From the NCBI RefSeq assembly GCF_015209585.1, contig NZ_JADEYR010000005.1, forward strand, positions 62,001-126,000: a DNA stretch of 64,000 bases, written 5' to 3'. Below the pieces are notes generated by a model. That model was not told the origin of the DNA. It did no database searches and worked only from the letters and a program-made list of their open reading frames with translations. The position numbers were made by a program, and so were the translations under genes. The stretch comes from Brachybacterium epidermidis. GTDB taxonomy: Bacteria; Actinomycetota; Actinomycetes; Actinomycetales; Dermabacteraceae. Below are positions 44,421-54,497 of this stretch, piece after piece (the stretch's first letter is position 1; every line of letters begins with the position of its first letter).

Positions 44421-46560
44421 ATGACCACCCAGACCCTGCTGCACCCGCCCGCCCCAGCGCCCCACCGAGCGTGTCTTCCACGGTGACACCGTGGTGGATC
44501 CCTACGAGTGGATGCGGGACAAGAACGATCCCGAGGTGATCGCCCACCTCGAGGCCGAGAACGCCTACGCCGATGCCCGCACCGCCCACCTGGACGGCCT
44601 GCGCAGCACCCTGGTCCAGGAGTTCGTGGGCCATCTGCAGGAGACGGACCTGTCGGTGCCGGTGCGCCGCGGCAACTGGTGGTACATCACCCGCACCACC
44701 GCCGGTCACGACTACCCGGCCTTCACGCGGGTGGCCGAGCACCCGGACCTGCCGCGCGGCGCCGGGGGCGTGCCCGCGATCGAGCCCGGTGTCGCGCTCG
44801 AGGGCGAGCAGGTGCTGCTGGACGCCCAGTCCGAGGCCGAGGGCGCCGAGTTCTACCAGCTGGGCGGTTTCGTCCCCTCCCCCGAGCACGACCTGCTGGC
44901 CTACGCAGTGGACACCGCCGGCGACGAGCGGTACACGGTGCGGATCAAGGACCTGGGCGACGGCGCGATCCTTGACGAGTCGGTGACCGGTGTGGGCTAC
45001 GGGCTGGCGTTCTCCGCCGATCAGAAGTGGCTGTTCTACGCCCGGGTGGACGATGCCTGGCGCCAGCACCAGATCTGGCGCCACCGCATCGGCACCCCCG
45101 CTGAGCAGGACGAGCTGGTGATCGAGGAGACCGACGAGCGCTTCTCGATCGGCTTCGGCCGCTCCCGGGACGGCTCCACCCTGGTGATCCAGGCGGGCTC
45201 CACCACCACCTCGGAGGTGTGGCTGCTGGACCTGCACGACCCCACCTCCGCTCCGCGGCCCACGGCCGGTCGCCGCGACGGCGTGGACTACTCGATCGAG
45301 CATGCCGGGGACCGCCTGCTGGTGGTGCACAACGACGGCATCCAGGGGTTCGCCCTGGCGGTGGCCTCGCTGGAGGAGCCGTCGGCCTGGGAGAACGTGC
45401 TGGAGGCCGCCGAGGGCGAGCGGATCCTGGCTGCGGACGCCTTCGCATCGTTCGTGGCGCTCGAGCTGCGCAGCGAGGGCCTGGCCGGGGTGCGGGTGAT
45501 CCCGCGCGGTGCCGATGGCGACCTGGACCTGGGTGCGGCGCGCACCATCACGCACGGCGGCGAGCTGGACACGGTGGAGCTGAGCGCCAACCCGGACTGG
45601 GAGCAGACCACGCTGCGCTACGAGCTGGGCAGCCTGCTGACCCCCGTCACCATCGCGCAGGTCGAGGTGGGCACCGACGACGAGCCCGAGCCGACGATCC
45701 TGCACCGCACCCCGGTGCCGAACTACGACCCCGAGCTGTACGTGGAGAAGCGCCTGTGGGCGACCGCCGCTGACGGCACGCAGATCCCCGTCTCCCTGGT
45801 GGCGCGCCGTGAGGTGAGCGCGGACGGCACGAACCCCGGCTATCTGTACGGCTACGGCAGCTACGAGACCAGCGTGGATCCGTCGTTCGTGGCGAGCCGA
45901 CTGTCGATGCTGGACCGCGGGGTGGCGATCGCGATCGCCCACATCCGCGGCGGTGGCGAGATGGGTCGCGCCTGGTACGAGCACGGCAAGCTGCTGGAGA
46001 AGAAGAACACCTTCTCCGACTTCGTGGCCGTGGCCGATCACCTGGTGGCCGAGGGCTGGGTGGCCGAGGACCGACTGGCGGCCGAGGGCCGCAGCGCCGG
46101 CGGCCTGCTGATGGGTGCGATCGCGAACCTGGCCCCGCACCGCTTCCGGGCGGTGCTGGCCGGGGTTCCCTTCGTCGATGCGCTCACCACGATCCTGGAC
46201 CCCTCGCTGCCGCTGACGGTGGGCGAGTGGGAGGAGTGGGGCAACCCGGTGGACAGCGAGGAGGTGTACCGCTACATGAAGGAGTACACCCCGTACGAGA
46301 ACGTGCGCGCCGAGCAGTACCCGGCGATCTTCGCCACCACCTCGCTGAACGACACCCGGGTGTTCTTCGTGGAGCCCGCCAAGTGGGTGGCGCGACTGCG
46401 GGAGACGGTCACCTCCGACCAGGCTGAACGGCCGATCGTCTTCCGCTGCGAGATGGTGGCCGGCCACGGCGGGCGCTCGGGCCGGTACCGCAAGTTCGAG
46501 CAGCGGGCCGGCGAGCTCGCGTGGCTGCTGGACCAGATCGGGGCCAGTGAGCTGATCTGA
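44421..46560 (+). CDS. ptrB: Oligopeptidase B (prolyl oligopeptidase family S9A), N-terminal frameshift
   Basis: About 712 codons. The catalytic domain shows GYGSYETSVDPSF, AIAHIRGGGEMGRAWYEHGK, the nucleophile AEGRSAGGLLMGAI, and the His in MVAGHGGRSGRYRKF; the N-terminal propeller begins VFHGDTVVDPYEWMRDKNDP, usual for oligopeptidase B, which cuts peptides after basic residues. ATG 44421 (MTTQTLLHPP) is 6 nt after TAGGCT, as in leaderless genes, but the frame differs from the body by one base; an extra C-rich base lies at 44448-44464. Without correction the only start is GTG 44491, which has no ribosome-binding site and deletes the first 25 residues. The stop lies in a 17-bp repeat. Confidence 0.88.
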
Positions 46561-46601
46561 GCACAGCGCTGATCTGAGCGCAGCGCTGATCCGAGCACAG
46601 C
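46551..46601 (+). repeat. 17-bp tandem repeat, 3 copies, across the ptrB stop codon
   Basis: Units GCTGATCTGAGCACAGC start at 46551, 46568 and 46585 (third with CCGA for CTGA). The first contains the last codons and TGA of the oligopeptidase gene. Confidence 0.85.
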
Positions 46602-46671
46602 ACGAGCGGCCCGGGCCGGGGATCCCTCCCCCGCCCGGGCCGCTCAGGCTGTCAAGGCCGGTCCGGCCGGG

Positions 46672-47520
46672 TCAGAAGGCGGGGATGACGGAGCCGTCGG
46701 TGTAGGTGTCCAGGATGAACTGCTTGACCTCCTCGGAGTGCAGCAGCTCATCGAGCTTCACCAGGGCCTCGTTGTCCTTGTCGGCCTCGCGCACCACCAC
46801 GAGGTTCGCGTAGGGGCTGTCCTCCCCCGGCTCGAGGAACAGGGCCTCCTCCTTCGGGTTGAGCCCGGCCTCCAGGGCGTAGTTGCCGTTGACGGCACCG
46901 ACGGCGAAGTCACCCAGGGAGCGGGGGATCTGTGCCGCCTCCAGGGTGGTGAAGCGCAGGTTCTTGGGGTTCTCGGCGATGTCGGCGGGGGTGGCGGAGA
47001 CGATGTCCACGCCCTCGGTCAGGGTGATCAGCCCGGCGGACTCGAACAGGGCCAGGCCGCGGCCGGTGTTGGCGGGGTCGTTGGCCACGGCCACCTCGGC
47101 GCCGTCGGAGATGTCGTCCAGCGAGCTCAGCGACTCGGAGTACAGGCCCATCGGCTCGATGTGCACGCCCTTGAAGGCGTGGAACTCGTAGCCCTTCTCC
47201 TCGACCTGCTGCTCGAGGAAGTTGGGGGTCTGGTAGAAGTTGGCGTCGATCTCGCCGTCGTTCAGGGCCTGGTTGGGGATCTGGTAGTCGGTGTACGGGG
47301 TGATGGACAGCTCGAGCCCGGCATCAGCGGCCAGGTTGTCCTGGACGTACTGGAGGATCTCGGCGTGGGGCTTCGGGGAGGCGCCGATGGTGATGGTGGT
47401 GACGCCGCCCTCCTCCGTGGGTCCGTCGGCGCTGGTGCCTCCCGCCCCGCAGGCGGAGAGGGTCAGCGCTGCCAGGCCGGCCGAGGAGGCAAACAGGGTA
47501 CGGCGGTCGATGCGGGTCAT
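46672..47520 (-). CDS. metQ: MetQ/NlpA family methionine-binding lipoprotein
   Basis: A 282-residue periplasmic-type binding protein anchored as a lipoprotein: twin-basic signal MTRIDRRTLFASSAGLAALT ending in LSAC (Cys25). Family residues include IGASPKPHAEIL, PYTDYQIPNQALNDGEIDANFYQ and VANDPANTGRGL. It captures D/L-methionine for MetNI. ATG 47520 follows GGAGGACCCC. Third gene of a metN-metI-metQ operon, 167 bp after metI. Confidence 0.93.
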   Translation of the reverse strand: MTRIDRRTLFASSAGLAALTLSACGAGGTSADGPTEEGGVTTITIGASPKPHAEILQYVQDNLAADAGLELSITPYTDYQIPNQALNDGEIDANFYQTPNFLEQQVEEKGYEFHAFKGVHIEPMGLYSESLSSLDDISDGAEVAVANDPANTGRGLALFESAGLITLTEGVDIVSATPADIAENPKNLRFTTLEAAQIPRSLGDFAVGAVNGNYALEAGLNPKEEALFLEPGEDSPYANLVVVREADKDNEALVKLDELLHSEEVKQFILDTYTDGSVIPAF

Positions 47521-47687
47521 GGGGTCCTCCTGTGTGGGGTGTGTCGGGGTCGGGGTGCGCTCTGCTCGAGGAGCGGAGCGCTCAGGGCGTGCGGGTCGGG
47601 CGGAGCGTGCGGGGGCGGGGCGTGCGGGTCGGGCGGGCGGGGCAGGGCCCTGTCGGGTCACCGCTTCATGTCGGCACCGTCATGTCG

Positions 47688-48383
47688 TCACCGGCTCACG
47701 GCACGGTGGTCGACGGCGCGCGCCAGCGCCGTGCCCGCGCTCTGCAGGGCGATCACGATCAGCACCAGAATCACCACGGTCGCGATCATCACCACGTTGT
47801 CGTAGCTCTGGTAGCCCATGCGTATGGCGAGGTCGCCCAGGCCCTTCCCGCCGACGGCGCCGGCCATGGCGGTGTAGCCGATCACGGCGATCGCGGTGGT
47901 GGTGAGGGACCCGATGATGCCGGGCAACGCCTCGGGCAGCAGCACCTGGCGGATCACCTGGAAGCGGGTGGCGCCCATCATCCGCACCGCCTCGATCTTC
48001 CCGGCGGCGACCTCCTGCAGGTTGATCTCGATCAGCCGGGCAAGGAACGGGATCGCCGAGATGGTCAGGGCGAACATGGCGGCGTTGGGGCCGGTCACGC
48101 GGCCCACCACGAAGCGCGTCACGGGGATCAGGGCGATGATCAGGATGATGAACGGGAAGGAGCGGCCCACGTTCACGGCGAAGCCCACCACGCGGTTGAT
48201 CCAGCGGGTGAGGCCGTGGGGCGAGCGGGAGGTCTCGAACAGGGCGACCCCCAGCGGTACCCCCACCAGGGCGCTCAGCAGCATCGTCCCGGCGGTCATG
48301 TACAGGGTGATCAGGGTGTTGGACCACAGGCTGAAGTTCGGGTCCCAGGTGGTGAACACCGGGTTGGTGAGTATCTCGGTCAT
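47688..48383 (-). CDS. metI: Methionine ABC transporter permease MetI
   Basis: A 231-residue permease with five hydrophobic helices and the EAA-like loop EAVRMMGATRFQVIRQVLLPEALPGI. ATG 48383 overlaps the metN stop (ATGA). The stop lies in a short direct repeat (TCATGTCG-CACCG type, about 47671-47700). Confidence 0.93.
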   Translation of the reverse strand: MTEILTNPVFTTWDPNFSLWSNTLITLYMTAGTMLLSALVGVPLGVALFETSRSPHGLTRWINRVVGFAVNVGRSFPFIILIIALIPVTRFVVGRVTGPNAAMFALTISAIPFLARLIEINLQEVAAGKIEAVRMMGATRFQVIRQVLLPEALPGIIGSLTTTAIAVIGYTAMAGAVGGKGLGDLAIRMGYQSYDNVVMIATVVILVLIVIALQSAGTALARAVDHRAVSR

Positions 48384-49399
48384 CGGCGTGCCTCCGTCGC
48401 CACCACGCCGGCCTCGCGCAGATCGGTCAGGAACTGCTGCAGCCCGGGCCTGGTGATCGGTGTGCCGTCGTGGTTGTGCAGGGCCAGCTGCACGCGCCCC
48501 ACCTGCACGCCGGCGATGGTCTCGATGGTGCCGGCCACGATGGTGGCGCGGGTGCCGTAGGTGGCGGCAAGGTCGATGAGGTCCTGCGTGGTGCGCATCC
48601 GGGAGTTGCCCCCGTAGTCGCAGTCCACCATCACGTCGTCCACACCGGTGGGGGCCGGAGGCAGGGGGATCAGCTCCGGGGCCAGCGGGCCGGTGGGGTC
48701 GCTGGCCACCTCCAGCAGGCTCCCGGACTGCGCCACCGTGCCGTTCTCCAGCAGCGTCACCTCGTCGCACACCTCCCGCACCACGCTCATCTCGTGCGTG
48801 ATGATCACGACCGTGATGCCCAGCCGTGAGCGCAGGTCGCGGATCAGCTGGAGGATCTGCCGGGTGGTCGAGGGGTCCAGGGCGCTGGTGGGCTCATCGC
48901 ACAGCAGCACCTTGGGCTCGGCGGCGAGGCCGCGGGCGATGCCCACCCGCTGGATCTGCCCGCCGGAGAGCTGGGCGGGGTGATTGTTCTCGCGGCCCTC
49001 CAGGCCCACCAGGGAGACCAGCTCGGCGACGCGCTCGGCACGGCGCGCGGCGGGCATCCCGATGATCTCCAGCGGGTGCGCGATGTTCTTGGCGGCGGTG
49101 CGGGAGTCCAGCAGGTTGGCCTGCTGGAACACCATGCCGATTTCGCGTCGAGCCGCGCGCAGGGCGGCCCCTTCCAGCGCAGCGATGTCCGTGCCGTCGA
49201 TCTCCACGCGGCCCGAGGTGGGCTTCTCCAGTCCGGTCAGGCAGCGGATCAGGGTGGACTTCCCGGCCCCTGAGCGACCCACGATGCCGTGGATCGATCC
49301 CTTCCCGATGTGCAGGTCGATCCCGCCCAGCGCGACGACGGGGTCTCCCCCGCTGGGCGCGGGGAAGACCTTGGTGAGGCCGTCCAGAGTGATCACCAC
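48380..49399 (-). CDS. metN: Methionine ABC transporter ATP-binding protein MetN
   Basis: A 339-residue ATPase with Walker A GRSGAGKST, Q-loop FQQANLLDSRTA, signature LSGGQIQRVGIARGLA, Walker B VLLCDEPTSALD and a C-terminal NIL/ACT-like methionine-sensing domain (about 265-339) that inhibits transport at high methionine. GTG 49399 is used, but a good ribosome-binding site (GGGGAG) is placed for an out-of-frame ATG at 49412, so a small start-region frameshift is possible. No SAM riboswitch was recognised upstream. Confidence 0.92.
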   Translation of the reverse strand: MVITLDGLTKVFPAPSGGDPVVALGGIDLHIGKGSIHGIVGRSGAGKSTLIRCLTGLEKPTSGRVEIDGTDIAALEGAALRAARREIGMVFQQANLLDSRTAAKNIAHPLEIIGMPAARRAERVAELVSLVGLEGRENNHPAQLSGGQIQRVGIARGLAAEPKVLLCDEPTSALDPSTTRQILQLIRDLRSRLGITVVIITHEMSVVREVCDEVTLLENGTVAQSGSLLEVASDPTGPLAPELIPLPPAPTGVDDVMVDCDYGGNSRMRTTQDLIDLAATYGTRATIVAGTIETIAGVQVGRVQLALHNHDGTPITRPGLQQFLTDLREAGVVATEARR

Positions 49400-49512
49400 G
49401 GTAGTGAATCATCGGGTGCTCCCCGGCCGGTAGCGCGCGTTCATCCAGCGACATATTCGCGGCCGGCGAGCCTCGCGGTGATGTCGCAGCTCACACAGCA
49501 GCGGGGGTGCGC

Positions 49513-50563
49513 TCAGGCGCCGCTGCCCTCGGCGAAGCTCGCATCGACGATGGTGGACACGTCCAGCGGCTCGCTGGAGGTGATCTGCCCGGCCTCGATC
49601 CACACCTGCTGCATGTTCTCCAGCTGGTCGGGCTGCGGCGCGAGGTCCGGCAGGTAGGAGTACATCGGGGAGGCCTTCAGCACCTCGATGTCCTGCCCCA
49701 GGGTGTCGGCGAGGATCTGGTAGACCTCGTCGGACTGCTGGCCGTCGTCGGAGAGCTCCTGCGCGCCCTTGGTGAGAGCGGTGAAGAAGGGCTGGGCGAG
49801 GTCCGATCCGATGAAGGTCTCGGAATAGGTGACACCGGTGCCGGTCACGCCCTTCGCGGGCACAGCGAGCGGGGATCCCACTCCGGCCTCCTCGATGGAG
49901 GTGGAGAAGGGGGCCGACGGGGTGGCGGCGTCGACCGAGCCGTTGGTCAGGGCCGGCTCCTGGTCGGGGGTGGAGAGGTTCACGACCTCCACGTCGTTCA
50001 GGGTGAGGCCGCCCTCCTCGAGCATCGCCGCGAGCAGGTAGCCGCCGGTGGCGCCGGGGCCGCCGGCCACCGCGATCTTGCGGCCCTCGAGGTCCGCGAC
50101 GGAGCTGACGGAGCCGTCGTCGATCAGCTCCTGGCGCACCTCCAGAGCGGTGGGCGAGTTCTTCGGATCGCCCGGGGAGATGCCCATGGAGCCCACGATC
50201 TTGAACTGCAGGCCCTGGTTGAGGGCATTGAACATGCCGGCGCTGAAGCCGGCGACCATCACGTCGAGCTGGTCGTTGGACAGCATGGGGATGCCGTCCT
50301 GGCCGGACTTCAGCGGCACCAGCTCCAGGGTGATGCCCTCCTCCTCGAAGAAGCCCTTGGCGTCGGCCACGTACAGCGGCGTGAACAGGGCCGAGGGCAG
50401 GTGGCCCACGCGCACGGTGCCGCCGGCACCGCCGCCACCACCATCGTCGGAGCCCCCGTTGCCGCCGCCGTTGCCGGAGTCCCCGGTGACGGCGGCCGCA
50501 GGCGGCCAGGGTGAGGCCCGCGGCTCCGGCGGGCAGGAGGGAGAGGATGGTGCGGCGTCGCAT
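49513..50563 (-). pseudogene. ABC substrate-binding lipoprotein (SsuA/TauA/NMT1-like), frameshifted after the lipobox
   Basis: ATG 50563 (AAGGAG site) gives a lipoprotein signal MRRRTILSLLPAGAAGLTLAAC, after which an extra base in TGCGGCCGCC (50491-50501) puts the mature protein (VTGDSGNGGGNGGSDDGGGG, then VRVGHLPSALFTPLYVADAK) in another frame. The mature 300 residues are typical: GGPGATGGYLLAAMLEEGG and VDAATPSAPF fit aliphatic sulfonate/taurine/nitrate-type binding proteins. The ligand is unknown. Taken as read, the exported domain is not attached to its signal. Last gene of the permease operon. Confidence 0.8.
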
Positions 50564-50622
50564 GGGGTGCTCCTTCATCGGGGCGGGGAATGGGGGTGCG
50601 GCAGTGCGCGGATAGGTCGGGG

Positions 50623-51507
50623 TCAGTGACTGCGGCGCCAGGGCAGCAGCAGCTTCTCGGAGTGGACGATGAGCGAGGTGAGCACGGCGCCGATGATGCC
50701 GATCACCACCAGGCCCACGTACAGCTTCTCCGGCAGGAACAGCTGCCAGGAGTTCCAGATCAGGTAGCCCAGGCCGGTGGTGGAAGCTCCGGTGAACTCG
50801 ACGGCGGTCACCACCACCACGGCGGTGCCGGTCGCTGTGCGCAGCCCGGAGAACACGAAGGGCATCGCGCCGGGCAGCACCACGAAGCGGAACCGGTCGA
50901 AGCCGGTGGCGCCGTAGGCCGTGCCGGCCTCCAGCAGCTTCTTGTCGATCGCCCACACGCCGGAGACCGCGGCGATCTGCATGACGAAGAACGTCGTGAT
51001 GAACACGGCGATGATCTTGGGCAGCTCGGTGGGACCGAAGATCATCAGCAGGATCGGGAAGATCGCGATCTTGGGCAGCGGGTACAGCGCGGAGAACAGC
51101 GGCCCCAGCGCTGCGTTCAGGGCGCGGGAGGAGCCCATGAGCAGTCCGACGGCGATGCCGCTGATCGCACCCAGTCCCCCGCCCACCAGCAGGCGCATCA
51201 GGGTGGGGCCGGTGTGCATCCACAGCTCGCCGCTGCGGGCCATCTCGATGCCGGCGGTGAGGATCCGGCTGGGGGGCGGGAAGAAGCGCGGGTCGATGAT
51301 GAGGGCACGGGCACTGATCTCCCACAGCAGCACCAGCACGATGGGGGCGCTGATGGACAGGACGAGATCGCGGGTGCTGAGCGCTCGGGCATGCCTGCGC
51401 TGGGCCTGCGCGGCCTCCAGCGTGCGCTCCTCGCGCCGACTGAGAGTCGCGTCGGCGGCATCGGCCTGCGAAGTGCGGGCAGGGGCCTGCTCGTGGGAGG
51501 CGCTCAC
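50623..51507 (-). CDS. ABC transporter permease (SsuC/TauC type)
   Basis: A 294-residue permease: six hydrophobic helices and the coupling loop EAGTAYGATGFDRFRFVVLPGAMPF. The first 45 residues are charged and disordered. The start is now GTG 51507 (GTGAGCGCC); it sits at the left junction of the IS110 element and was probably ATG (ATGAGCGCC) overlapping the ATPase stop before insertion. A weak AGGATGG from the IS lies upstream, so expression now depends on IS-supplied sequence. Confidence 0.88.
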   Translation of the reverse strand: MSASHEQAPARTSQADAADATLSRREERTLEAAQAQRRHARALSTRDLVLSISAPIVLVLLWEISARALIIDPRFFPPPSRILTAGIEMARSGELWMHTGPTLMRLLVGGGLGAISGIAVGLLMGSSRALNAALGPLFSALYPLPKIAIFPILLMIFGPTELPKIIAVFITTFFVMQIAAVSGVWAIDKKLLEAGTAYGATGFDRFRFVVLPGAMPFVFSGLRTATGTAVVVVTAVEFTGASTTGLGYLIWNSWQLFLPEKLYVGLVVIGIIGAVLTSLIVHSEKLLLPWRRSH

Positions 51508-51559
51508 TGGGGGACCATCCTTAGTGCGGCCTTGTTCGGTAGGGTCGTGACCACTCGGT

Positions 51560-51720
51560 CCCGGTGGGTGCATGGCCTATGGTGCGTGCCGTTCGACGGC
51601 CAGCATGAGTTCTGCCAGCCCTGCCGGGCCGAGGCCATCTGAACGGCATCAGGAACATGCCCCTTCGAGGGCCGAGCAGTGAGCTTCCGGCAGGTGTCCT
51701 CTACCAAGTGGTGCTCCTTC
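51560..51720 (+). ncRNA. Candidate IS110 bridge RNA
   Basis: In the left noncoding end, TGCCGTTC (51587-51594) pairs with GAACGGCA (51641-51648), enclosing a loop with GCATGAG (51603-51609), complementary to the target CTCATGC. A second unit has GGAAC (51652-51656) and CAGTGAG (51677-51683) around a GCCC/GGGC hairpin; CAGTGAG is complementary to core plus left end (CTCACTG) and GGAAC matches the right-end strand. The order fits target- and donor-binding loops described for bridge RNAs. Boundaries are estimates. A -35-like TTGACT (52965-52970) at the right end could form a promoter in the circular form. Confidence 0.6.
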
Positions 51721-51740
51721 GAGAGACCTGGAGTGCATGC

Positions 51741-52961
51741 ATGTTTGTCGGATGGGACTGGGGCAACACCACCCACGCGGTCGCTGTCATCGACGGCCAG
51801 GGCCAGACGGTCGACCGTTGGCTCTGCCCCCATAGCGAGGACGGGCTGCGCGCCACGTTCGCTCGCCTCGCGGGCCACGGCGCGCCAGCTGAGCTGCCGG
51901 TAGCGATCGAGACCACGCGCGGGCTGGTCGTGGACCGGATTCTGGCGGCCGGGCATCCAGTCGTGGCCGTCCACCCCAATGCGTTCAACGCCGTTCGTCC
52001 CCGCTGGGGCGCGGCCCGCGCGAAGGACGATCCCGGCGACGCGTTCAAGCTCGCCGACTACCTCCGCACCGACGGTCGTCGCCTGCGGACCCTGCGCCCC
52101 ACCGAGCAGGTCACTCTTGAGCTGCAGGCACTCGTTCGTGCCCGTGAGGACCAGGTCACCGCCCGCGTGACGGCGACCAACCAGCTCGCCGCGCTGCTGG
52201 CCGAGCACTGGCCCGGCGCCGGGATGGTCTTCGCCCGCCTGGACTCCGATATCGCCCTGGCGTTCTGCGACCGCTTCCCCGCCCCTGCGACGGCCAGACG
52301 ACTGGCACCGGCGAGAATGCGGGACTGGCTGGCCCGCCAGCACTACTCCGGACGCAACGACCCGACAGTTTTGGTGGCCAAGCTCCGCGACGCTCCCGCA
52401 CCTGCCTCCAGGCTCGGCGAGGAGACGAACACCGCGCTGGTCCGTGCTCAGGTCGCGGTCATCCGCGCCCTGAAGACCGCGATCGACGAGCTCGAGGCCC
52501 AGATCGACACGGCCCTGGCCGCCCATCCCTGGGCAGCGCTGATCAAGGACTTGCCCCGAGTCGGGACCGTCAACCTCGCCCAGCTCATCGGTGAGATCGG
52601 CCCCCTGCTGGAGCACACCGCCAGCGCGGACCAGCTCGCCGCCGCGGCCGGCGTCGTGCCCGCCACCCCCGCCCCGGGCAAGCCCCGCGCGGGCCTGTTC
52701 CGCTACGCCACCAACCGGCGAGCTCGCCAAGCCCTCGTCCGCTGGGCCGATAACTCCCGCCACGCCTCGCCCTGGGCGAGGAACATCTACGACACCGCCC
52801 GCGAACAAGGCAAACGACACCCCCACGCCGTGCGGATCCTCGCCCGTTCCTGGCTGCGGATCATCTACGCCTGCTGGCGCGACGGAACCTGCTACGACCC
52901 TGCCGCCCACGAACGGCGCAGAACCGAGAAAACGGACCACATCACCGCTCTCGCGGCCTAG
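51741..52961 (+). CDS. IS110 family transposase (DEDD recombinase)
   Basis: A 406-residue transposase. The N-terminal RuvC-like DEDD domain has FVGWDWGNTTHAVAVID (first Asp), VAIETTRG (Glu) and RAKDDPGDAFKLADYL (Asp pair). The C-terminal transposase_20 domain contains LPRVGTVNLAQLIGEIG and the serine-containing AAGVVPATPAPGKPRAGLFR region; family members have a conserved Ser near here that nicks DNA. The protein appears full length. ATG 51741 has CTGGAG 6 nt upstream. Confidence 0.93.
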   Translation: MFVGWDWGNTTHAVAVIDGQGQTVDRWLCPHSEDGLRATFARLAGHGAPAELPVAIETTRGLVVDRILAAGHPVVAVHPNAFNAVRPRWGAARAKDDPGDAFKLADYLRTDGRRLRTLRPTEQVTLELQALVRAREDQVTARVTATNQLAALLAEHWPGAGMVFARLDSDIALAFCDRFPAPATARRLAPARMRDWLARQHYSGRNDPTVLVAKLRDAPAPASRLGEETNTALVRAQVAVIRALKTAIDELEAQIDTALAAHPWAALIKDLPRVGTVNLAQLIGEIGPLLEHTASADQLAAAAGVVPATPAPGKPRAGLFRYATNRRARQALVRWADNSRHASPWARNIYDTAREQGKRHPHAVRILARSWLRIIYACWRDGTCYDPAAHERRRTEKTDHITALAA

Positions 52962-52978
52962 AGGTTGACTCAGGGAAC

Positions 52979-53842
<864 letters not shown>

Positions 53843-54112
53843 CGGGACTCCTCGGCAGGTCGTGACGGGATGATCGGGAGGATGACCGGGGCGGGTCGAT
53901 CGCCCCACTGTAGATCCGGGAAACGCCCCTGACCGCACCTGACCAGTCTGTGGACAAATATCCCAATAACCGGACAGACGGGGTGGGGACCAATGCGGCA
54001 CAGCAGCCGCGCCCACCCATGACATCTCTCATCGCCGGGCCGTGAGAAACGCACATGAGCTGGTGAAACAGCGCCCTACTGGAGAGGTGCGCGGCTCGGA
54101 AGAGTAGGGGCC

Positions 54113-54496
54113 ATGAACACGACGAAGATGAGCCTGACCACCTCGACCCGGGCGGGCGGTTCCGGCTGCACACCGGCCACCTCGACCCCCACACCGCCCA
54201 CTTCGACCACCACACCGACCGCCCGGGAGTCCGCTCGCCCCGCACGCACCAGTCCCACCGCCGATCGCGGCGTGCTGGGCGATGTGATGGGCTTCCGCCC
54301 CTCGGCGACGCTGGGCCGCGAAGTGTTCGCGATCGCGATCAACATCGTGATCGTGCTGGCCGTCGCCATCGCCGTGCAGCCCCCCGCGCTGGCCTGCATC
54401 GTGGGTGGAGTGATCGTGGCCGTGATCCTGGCGGCGCGCCTCGCGGCCGGCTTCGCCACCGAGGGTTACGCCGAGCAGCTGAAGGGAGGGCGCTGA
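54113..54496 (+). CDS. Small membrane protein, unknown
   Basis: A 127-residue protein: a Thr/Pro/Ser-rich 50-residue leader, then two hydrophobic helices (EVFAIAINIVIVLAVAIAV and ALACIVGGVIVAVILAARLA). ATG 54113 is preceded by a weak GTAGGGGCC. It ends 1 nt before the ABC-2 ATPase ATG, so it is probably part of that exporter operon, but no family was recognised. Confidence 0.6.
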   Translation: MNTTKMSLTTSTRAGGSGCTPATSTPTPPTSTTTPTARESARPARTSPTADRGVLGDVMGFRPSATLGREVFAIAINIVIVLAVAIAVQPPALACIVGGVIVAVILAARLAAGFATEGYAEQLKGGR

Positions 54497-54497
54497 C

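Larger units (their letters stand above)
51503..52977 (+). mobile_element. IS110 family insertion sequence
   Basis: About 1475 bp, delimited by the tetranucleotide CTCA at 51503-51506 and 52978-52981. The transposase gene fills the right part and its stop lies 17 bp from the right end; a 234-bp noncoding left end is typical of IS110-group elements that carry a bridge RNA. No terminal inverted repeats are seen, as expected. Flanks rejoin as GGAGGCG-CTCA-TGCGGTGG, restoring an ATGA overlap between two ABC genes. Confidence 0.85.

Noticed and set aside
49400-49512. SAM riboswitch upstream of metN
   Set aside because: I could not find the conserved SAM-I or SAM-IV cores in this short leader.
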